NCBI GenBank assembly: GCA_005656395.1
Contig: SRSI01000073.1
Coordinates: forward strand, 682,001 to 746,000
Direction: 5' to 3'
DNA: 64,000 nucleotides
Origin: Strongyloides papillosus
Taxonomy: Eukaryota > Nematoda > Chromadorea > Rhabditida > Strongyloididae
Shown: positions 57,581 to 64,000 of the stretch, piece after piece
How the letters are laid out: every line of letters starts with the position of its first letter
How positions within the stretch are numbered: the stretch's first letter is position 1
Notes under the pieces: generated by a model
Told to the model about the DNA's origin: nothing
Seen by the model: the letters and a program-made list of their open reading frames with translations, nothing else
Databases searched by the model: none
Made by a program: the position numbers and the translations under genes

Positions 57581-57970
57581 TTTATATATATACTACTTTA
57601 TTTAAAGAAAAAAATTGACATAGAGTTTGATGTAAGATTGTATAAAACAAATGGGGAAATTGTAATGATTTATTTTCTTGATTTTATGTAGTGGAAAATT
57701 TTAATATGTTTATTAATAAAAACTTCACATTTATCAGTGATATAACATCTTTGTCCTGTAACAAATTTAAGAAAGTTTAACATTTACCTGTATGATTGTC
57801 TATTTCATTTAGATGTGTTTGGAGTTGAAATATTGTTATTAAGTGATAAAAGGGTTATTTATTACAAAAAGTTGTATATCTTGATAAGATTGTTATTGGA
57901 AGGGTGTTAATAAATTATTTTAAAAAATTATTATTTATCAATTTTATTATTAACTATTTTATAAAACAAG
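57581..57970. promoter_or_regulatory. Divergent promoter region, FPGS and URM1
   Basis: 390 bp between the two starts, A+T-rich, presumably serving both genes. No clear binding site. Confidence 0.35.
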
Positions 57971-58309
57971 ATGGTTGAAGTTGAACTACAATTTGGTGGT
58001 GGTGTTGAATTAATTTTTGACAATCAAAAAAGCATTAAATTAAAGTTGGAAGATGACAAAAAATGGACAGTTAAAGATCTACTAGATTACTTACTAAAAA
58101 ACATGATGAAAGATTGCAAAACACCTGAAATTTTCATCCTTAATGGAAATGTTAGACCTGGAATTCTAGTTCTTATCAATGATTGTGATTGGGAAATACT
58201 GAATGGAGTAAGTTTTGTAGTAATATTTACTTTTAAACATTTATAGGTTGATACCGTTATCAATAATAACGATGTTATAACTTTTATATCAACTTTACAT
58301 GGTGGTTAA
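57971..58309 (+). CDS. urm-1: URM1, ubiquitin-related modifier and tRNA-thiolation sulfur carrier
   Basis: Exons 57971-58207 and 58247-58309 (39-nt intron, phase 0), 99 residues, the usual length. Family marks are EVELQFGGGVELIF at the start, VRPGILVLINDCDWEILNG in the middle, and the tail ISTLHGG with the C-terminal Gly-Gly required for adenylation and thiocarboxylation by the MOCS3/UBA4 E1-like enzyme. URM1 supplies sulfur for 2-thiouridine at wobble positions of tRNA and can be conjugated to proteins. Without the splice the first exon would read on to a spurious stop. Its stop lies 97 bp from that of the convergent chitin-binding gene. Confidence 0.95.
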
Positions 58310-58406
58310 AAAATTAATTTATATCATTTTATTTTGGCAATAAATATTAATATATCGAAAATAGTAAATATGTATATAAATAAGTATGTTCATTTTATAA
58401 TCATTC

Positions 58407-59743
58407 TTAATAACAATATTTTTCATCGGACTTATCCATACAATGTGGTGTCCCATCGCACCATTCACTTTTCTTAACTGATTGTTTTTGATTCTCACAT
58501 AGGAGATACTTCGTTTCATTTACTCTACAATTTCTTTCATCTTCCTTACCGGGACAATCAGCAACACCATTACAATGTTTATCCAGATCAATACACTCCG
58601 TCTTACCAAGGACTGACTTAGAAATCTCTGAATCACAAACAAATTTACCCCAACATGTTGAGTTCTTAGAACAATTCATCTCATCAAGATTACTTCCATC
58701 ACCACAATCATCTGCATGCCCATCACAACGTTTCTCTGCCGGTATACAAGTCCCAGACTTTACACAAGCAAATTGATCCTTTGCACAGGAGGGGCAATTA
58801 TTTTCATCCTCACCATCAGAACAATCACTAACACCATCACAACGATGTGACAAATCTATACATTTCTGAGGGTGTGCACAACATGCAAACTGATTCTCTG
58901 TACAACTATCTTGTATTGAACAATGAAGGATATGATCATACTCTGGACAGTATTTTACAGCATTCTTGTGATCGCATGTTCCTACCTCATCATTGAATGC
59001 TAATCCTGATGTAAGGCACTGCAATTTGAAGGTTTGCCCTATTGAACATTGGAAGTATACGTGACTACATGAGGTGTTGTAGATGAAGTAGTCAACTCTT
59101 TTGAGGCTGTATGTTTCGAGGACGTGGTCAGGGAATTCTTTGGTATCACAATAGTTTATTGTGTAATCTAAGCGTGGTGGAGGGGTTGTTGTTACTACCC
59201 TGGGTTGAGGACGTTGTGGAGGGGGAGGACGACGGATTTCTTTGACTTCCTCTGGTTGAGGTCTGTAGATTTCTTGTTGAGGTTGTGGTCTTTGAGGTGG
59301 CTTGTAGATCTCTTGTTGTGGTGCATATGGTTGTTGTGGTTTGTATACTTCTTGTGGTGGTGCATATGGCTGTTGGGGCTTATAAACTTCTTGTGGTGGT
59401 GCATATGGCTGTTGGGGTTTATAAACTTCTTGTGGTGGTATATATGGAGGTTGTGTTTGAACAGGTGGTTCAATATACTCATTAATTTTAGGTAAAATAT
59501 TTCCCCCAGAGAAACCATTTGAAATGGCTTGTGTAGGGTATATAAGCTGTTGTGGTACAGATCCCTGTGAAGACCTAAATTGTGAGGCTATTCTATCTAT
59601 TTCTCTCTTTAAAAATAAATGTCAATTTTAACAAAAAAGGTAAAATAACACAATACAAAACTTACATTTATATCAATCATCGGAAATTGTTGGCCCATAA
59701 CAATGGAAGGAAGAAAGAAAAAATAAATATTAGATAACCTCAT
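58407..59743 (-). CDS. Secreted chitin-binding and LDL-receptor-class-A protein
   Basis: Exons 59666-59743 and 58407-59606 (59-nt intron, phase 0), 425 residues. Signal peptide MRLSNIYFFFLPSIVMGQ. A Pro/Gln/Tyr-rich stretch (about residues 82-150) has four tandem copies of a 13-residue unit, PPQEVYKPQQPYA. Next is one type-2 chitin-binding (peritrophin-A) domain (about 176-240; YCDTKEFPDHVLETY, SCSHVYFQCSIGQTF, C..GLAFN). Then four LDLa modules, each ending in a CDG..DC.D..DE..C-like calcium-binding signature (RCDGVSDCSDGEDENNC; RCDGHADDC; HCNGVADCPGKEDERNC; WCDGTPHCMDKSDEKYC). Chitin-binding plus LDLa is found in chitin deacetylase-like cuticle proteins, but no deacetylase domain follows here. 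Likely an extracellular matrix, eggshell or cuticle/pharynx protein. Frames at 59195-59518 on either strand are shadows of the repeats. Confidence 0.88.
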
Positions 59744-60375
59744 AATTTTACTATTATTACAGAACAATGAAAGAAAATAAAGATTCGTTAAAATACAAAA
59801 TTTATAGTAAGATATTCTTTTAAAAAGTACCCTAACCACTCTCCTTAACTTATTATAAAATATTAAAAGAAATATCTTTTGTAAAATTGAGAGTAACAAG
59901 AAAAAGATAAGACTCCAGTTTTGATAAAACTCCTTAAATACTCCTAAGATTAACAGTTAACACCTACGGTGTTTATCTTACAAAGTTCAAAAGGTATTTC
60001 AAAAGAAACTATTATTTTTACAAATACCTAATGAACACGAGCCTACATATAACAGGTTTATTATACAATAATTCTAAAACAATTATGTTTTTATTTGTTT
60101 TATTTATTAGATTATAAGTGAGAATTATTTAGAATACTTTATGAGTATTTTTGCCTTTTTTCGAAACATACAAAAACCTTAAAATGATTAATAAAAACAA
60201 ATAATTGAAATAAAAATTTATTATATACAGTAAGTATTTTTGTTTTTACCAAAAAAATAAAAAGGATAAGAAAATCTGTAATAAAATTTGTAAGTTATTT
60301 CTAAAAATTTCATTATGTGCAATTAATATTCATCTTTCCATGTTTGCCATAAAAAAAGAATGTTTGTGGGTGGTT
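59744..60375. other. Intergenic, no gene seen
   Basis: Promoter side of the chitin-binding gene and 3' side of the endophilin gene. I looked for an SH3-coding exon of the endophilin gene here on the minus strand and found none. Confidence 0.4.
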
Positions 60376-61682
60376 TTAGTATGAATCCAATGAAAAAGCA
60401 GAGGGATCATCACTGAAATGAGCAAATTTCCTTAGTGAAAAATATTTAAAAAAGGTTTTGTTGGAATAGTAGTACGTAAAATGTCATATCATCAAACACT
60501 ATAGACATAGATATAAAAAGTTAGATGAAAAGATGATGGAGATAAAGATTACCTGGATAATTCTCTTTGAAGATCAACCATCGTCTGGTGTGCCTGAGCA
60601 TAAAAAGCCATCTGTGTCTCAACGAAGTCTCTTATGCATTTTAAGTGATTATTCTGCAAAAATAAAAAATAGATAAAAAAAAGGCAATTGATAGGAGAGA
60701 GAGGGAGAGTGGGAGAAAAATATACTTACACGTGCTGTTTGTACTCCTTCAAGTAATAATTTGGTGATTTCAACTTGTTTATCGAATTCACTCTGTGCAA
60801 CTCTCAGATCAGCCTCAGCCTGCAAATGAAAAATAAGATTATTTATAAAGTTTGATGATACAATGAAAAATAAACAAATTTTACAATAAATATAGAACTA
60901 ATTATATAAGTATACGCAACAATATTTAAGTATTTATACCTGTTCGATAGTCAACCCAATACCAGGCTATATAATAAAATTTTTAATTAAGTTGGAAATA
61001 AATGTGATTAAATATTTATTTTATTTATATATTATTAATGTTATAAGGTATGTGTATGTTAAAACTTACAGATGCTTGGGTTTCCTGTGATTTAGCTTTT
61101 TTAAGGCGATTCTTGCATGCATCCAAGTCAAGACGTTTATGGTTAAGAACCTTCCTCTCCTTCTATATAATTAGCAATAATTATTTCCTCTAAGAAGCCT
61201 TAAAAACAAACCTGTATAGTTTTAATATCACCCTCTAAAAATCTTCTAATTGGCAATAAAGTATTATTGGCACATTTATTTATAAATTCTCTCTCAATAC
61301 TCCCTAGTTTCATTTGAGACTGGGATGTCTTAAGTAAAGCATCACCATATGGTGTTTCTGAACCAAAAGCTGTTCCAGCATCTAGCATAGCATGACCGAG
61401 TTTCTCAAAGTTATTCAATTTACATTCCTCTTTTTTGAGTTCCAGTTTTTCATACAATACCTCTTCCATTCTGACGGTTGGATTTGGTTGTAAATAACAT
61501 TCTAGACATGATAGCAATTTTTTTGTATGCTCTTCAGTTTTATCAGCTCTTTGGAGGAGATTCTCGAAGTTAGCATCAAGTTCGGTTTTTTCAGCATTCA
61601 AAAATGTTTCTTCAGTAAGTTGTTTTGCTCTTGTGAAAAAACCAGAAGCATCATTAGTCAGTTTTTTTAAGTTAAAATTCAT
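60376..61682 (-). CDS. erp-1: Endophilin B (BAR-domain protein) lacking an SH3 domain
   Basis: Six exons on the minus strand: 61212-61682, 61070-61162, 60940-60966 (27-nt micro-exon), 60730-60819, 60553-60653 and 60376-60412; 272 residues. It starts MNFNLKKLTNDASGFFTRAK, an amphipathic helix as in endophilin B. The BAR domain has EKTELDANFENLLQRADKTE, LLQPNPTVRMEEVLYEKLE, LGHAMLDAGTAFGSETPYGD, LPIRRFLEGDIKTI, KERKVLNHKRLDLDACKNRL, QSEFDKQVEITKLLLEGV and ETQMAFYAQAHQTMVDLQ. The last exon adds SDDPSAFSLDSY and stops. Human SH3GLB proteins have a C-terminal SH3 domain, which is absent here. Endophilin B binds and curves membranes in trafficking, autophagy and mitochondrial dynamics. All junctions keep the frame. 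Confidence 0.87.
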
Positions 61683-63182
61683 TTTCTATTTATAAATATA
61701 AAGCGTTTGTGCTTAGATAAATATATATTATATATATATTCTTGTTGATAATTTCAGAAAATATTGTTATTAAAATAAAAAATATGAAAGATAAAAGAAT
61801 GATTAATAAATATTATTTCTGGAAATGAATAAAATATTATGTTAAATAAAAAAAATTTTATAGATCTCATGTTGCATTATAATAATAGAAAAGAATTATA
61901 ATTTTTAAAATAAAAATTGAAACAATAACATATACATTAAATGTATGTATATATGAATGAATAATTTGATAAGTGATAAAGGATAAAAAGGAAAATACTT
62001 TTGTTAGAGAGGGAGAATATAAGAAAGTATAAGGATATATAAATTGTAAAAAGTGCCAAGAATGTGAAATAAAATGTATTTTGATGGAGGATGACGCCAT
62101 AAATATATTAGATAGATAGAATTTACCCAATTTACCATTAGATTATCGTTAGAAAAAACGATCGATACTTTAAATTACAAATATATGTACATTTAAATGA
62201 TATTTTGTAAGAATTTTAATTAACCTAGAGAAAGTATAAGAAAAAAGTTATTAATATGAATTGAGAATAAAGAAAAACGATGAAACATTTTGGTTCTATT
62301 CAACATTGAATAGAGAAAAAAATAGCCGAAATTATTTGTCAATAATGGAGTGTACAGATAGATAAATATTGAGAAAATTTTTTTTTTACATCTTTAAAAA
62401 AATAGATAAAAAATACAGAGAAAAAAAATATATTAATTGAAGGCAAAATAAATGTCAAAATAATAATAATAGGGAATTTAGCAGTTGTTTGTTTCTACAT
62501 ATTATTATAATAATATATGTAACAATATAAGTAAAGTCAGTTATGAGTGGGAAAAAATTTAAATAAATCATTTTAAAACATATACCAATGATAACAAAAA
62601 GTTTTACACAAATTTTACACATATAAACATTTTAAAAAGTTATCAGTTTGATTAATGAGTAATCATAAATATTCTCATTAATTTTTTCACCACATATGAT
62701 TATCATAAAGTAAAAAGAAAAAATATTATATTTCATATGTTATGTAGATGGTAAATAATTCGTGTATTTTAATTAGTAATGTTAAAAAAACATCCAACCA
62801 ACTTTAATACAAAAAGTGCAAAAGTTTAAAAGTTAATACATATATAAACATCATTCCATTTCAGTTGTCTTGCTACTTTTATTATTTGTGTCATTAACAT
62901 AAACAAAAACTTGAATATCTTATTTTTTAATTTAATACTTCTAATTTGATCATATGTTAATTTCGTTCAGATTTTATAAACTTTCCACCTCCATATATGT
63001 ACACATTATTTGGGGGCAAAATAATTGGTGGTTGCTAAGATACATGAAAAACGTAGAAATGGAATAGCATTTCATAATTGAATGCCCATTTAAAAATACA
63101 GAAAATAAAATTACAAATCATCTTTGTTTCTCTATAAAATATTTATTATTTTCTAAATACACACTAAAATATAATAATAATA
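61683..63182. other. Divergent intergenic region, endophilin B and IFT80
   Basis: 1.5 kb, A+T-rich. A minus-strand frame near 61867-62130 is hydrophobic, low in complexity and not supported. The right end holds the IFT80 promoter with a possible X-box. Confidence 0.35.
63031..63043 (+). promoter_or_regulatory. Possible RFX (DAF-19) X-box upstream of IFT80
   Basis: GTTGCTAAGATAC, 140 bp before the IFT80 ATG. The left half GTTGCT is an exact RFX half-site; the right half AGATAC fits the RRNRAC half except at one base, and the centre is one base shorter than the common 14-mer. C. elegans ciliary genes including che-2 carry an X-box at this distance. Confidence 0.4.
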
Positions 63183-64000
63183 ATGAAATTTGAAATAACA
63201 TATACAAAAAATCCTTCACACGAAGGTGCAGTAACAGCTGTAACCTGGATAGATTCAGAGGAAGCTATAACATGTGGTGATGATGAGCAATTATTACTAT
63301 GGAATACAAATAATTTTGAAAATAAACAATTTATGACTTTAAAAGGGTAAGTATAAATATTATTCATCTCAATATTTATAAACTATACAATTTTTATTTT
63401 ATCACACATTTTTTGTACCTTAACCCAATATTATTTGTAGAAATTTCCCAACCTCAATACAATTATCTAATGGTACTTCACCAAATTCAAATAAAAAATC
63501 AATCAAAGATGGTATCATTATATCTACAGCTGGTGGAAAAATTATTATTATAAAAAATAATAAAATAGAGAAAACTATTAACGCACACGATGGAGCATGC
63601 CTCTCCGTCAAATGGAGTGATGATGGTTCTAGTTTTGTTTCCTGTGGTGAGGAGGGAACAATTAAAATGTGGTCAAAAAATGGTATGTTAAGGAGTGTCC
63701 TTGCGAGGTGTGATAATTCAATTTATACTATGGCATGGTCTCCTGACTCCTCCAAAATACTTTATTGTTCCGGGGAGTATTGTTGTATAAAGAGTTTGAA
63801 AATACCCATACAACCAAGTAAATGGAAAGCACATGATGGTATAATTACTTGTTGCGATTGGAGCTCAACTTCTAATCTTATTATAACCGGTGGCGAGGAT
63901 TGTAAATATAGAGTTTGGGATGGTTTGGGGAGAATTATTTACACTTCCTTATCACATGACTATCCAATTACTTCATTATCATGGAATCCTGATGGTAATC
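63183..64000 (+). CDS. che-2: Intraflagellar transport protein IFT80 (CHE-2), 5' part
   Basis: Exons 63183-63346 and 63441 to beyond the window edge (94-nt intron, phase 2); the protein is cut at the right. It starts MKFEITYTKNPSHEGAVTAV; human IFT80 starts with a closely similar stretch. WD40 repeats follow: CGDDEQLLLWN, HDGACLSVKWSDDGSSFVSC, GEEGTIKMWSKNGMLRSVLA, YTMAWSPDSSKILYCSGE, KAHDGIITCCDWSSTSN, and GGEDCKYRVWDGLGRIIYTS. The run KNGMLRS.LA and WKAHDGII are strongly IFT80-like. IFT80 is a subunit of IFT-B and needed for building sensory cilia; che-2 mutants of C. elegans have short cilia. A minus-strand frame at 63164-63367 is a shadow. Confidence 0.92.

Noticed and set aside
59195..59518. 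His/Lys-rich 107-codon minus-strand frame and Leu/Trp-rich plus-strand frames
   Set aside because: Out-of-frame readings of the PPQEVYKPQQPYA-coding repeats.
61867..62130. 87-codon minus-strand frame
   Set aside because: Phe/Ile/Tyr/His-rich, no start context, no family; lies in the endophilin/IFT80 intergenic region.
1..64000. tRNA, rRNA, spliced-leader RNA, CRISPR array
   Set aside because: Looked for T-loop GTTCGAAT-like boxes, rRNA-like G+C-rich blocks, spliced-leader sequence and regularly spaced repeats; none found. A CRISPR array is not expected in this organism.

Overview
The window looks like a nematode genome, most probably clade IV and Strongyloides-like. It is extremely A+T-rich, with many small GT-AG introns of about 38-61 nt, one TTTCAG acceptor just before a start codon (possible spliced-leader site), nematode-type chemoreceptor GPCRs, a transthyretin-like protein and an astacin-family protein. 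All gene models come from reading the sequence by eye. No search was run, so family calls rest on recognised motifs.

Left part (1-36 kb): gene-poor and repeat-rich. It holds a secreted astacin-like protein whose zinc site is lost, an A/T minisatellite abutting a decayed mariner transposase, a small amidated-peptide-like precursor, and a three-layer nest. In the nest, a Ty3/gypsy-type LTR retrotransposon (240-bp LTRs, 4 differences) sits inside a Tc1/mariner-type non-autonomous element, which sits inside a decayed unknown gene. Then come a foldback-like repeat, a transthyretin-like gene, a secreted beta-glucuronidase, an arginine-rich secreted protein, a decayed secreted-protein gene, and a complete second copy of the non-autonomous element with TA target duplications.

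Middle part (36.8-48.5 kb): two tandem Sra-superfamily-like chemoreceptor genes facing a third 7TM gene of another class, an AP-2 transcription factor, a SIKE/FGFR1OP2-family coiled-coil protein, and a cyclic nucleotide-gated channel divergent from it.

Right part (52.5-64 kb): compact housekeeping and cell-biology genes with short introns. In order: a BIRC6/BRUCE-type ubiquitin-conjugating enzyme (ubc-17-like, without a BIR domain here), folylpolyglutamate synthase with two possible starts, URM1, a secreted chitin-binding plus LDL-receptor-A protein, a BAR-only endophilin B, and the start of IFT80/CHE-2, cut by the window edge. Several neighbours are convergent with under 200 bp between stop codons. 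A roughly 4-kb gene-free A+T-rich stretch (48.5-52.5 kb) separates middle and right.

No single novel system spans the window. The best leads are the inactive astacin, the arginine-rich secreted protein, the nested insertions, two A7 tracts that each shift a reading frame by one base, and the BAR-only endophilin with a 27-nt micro-exon.
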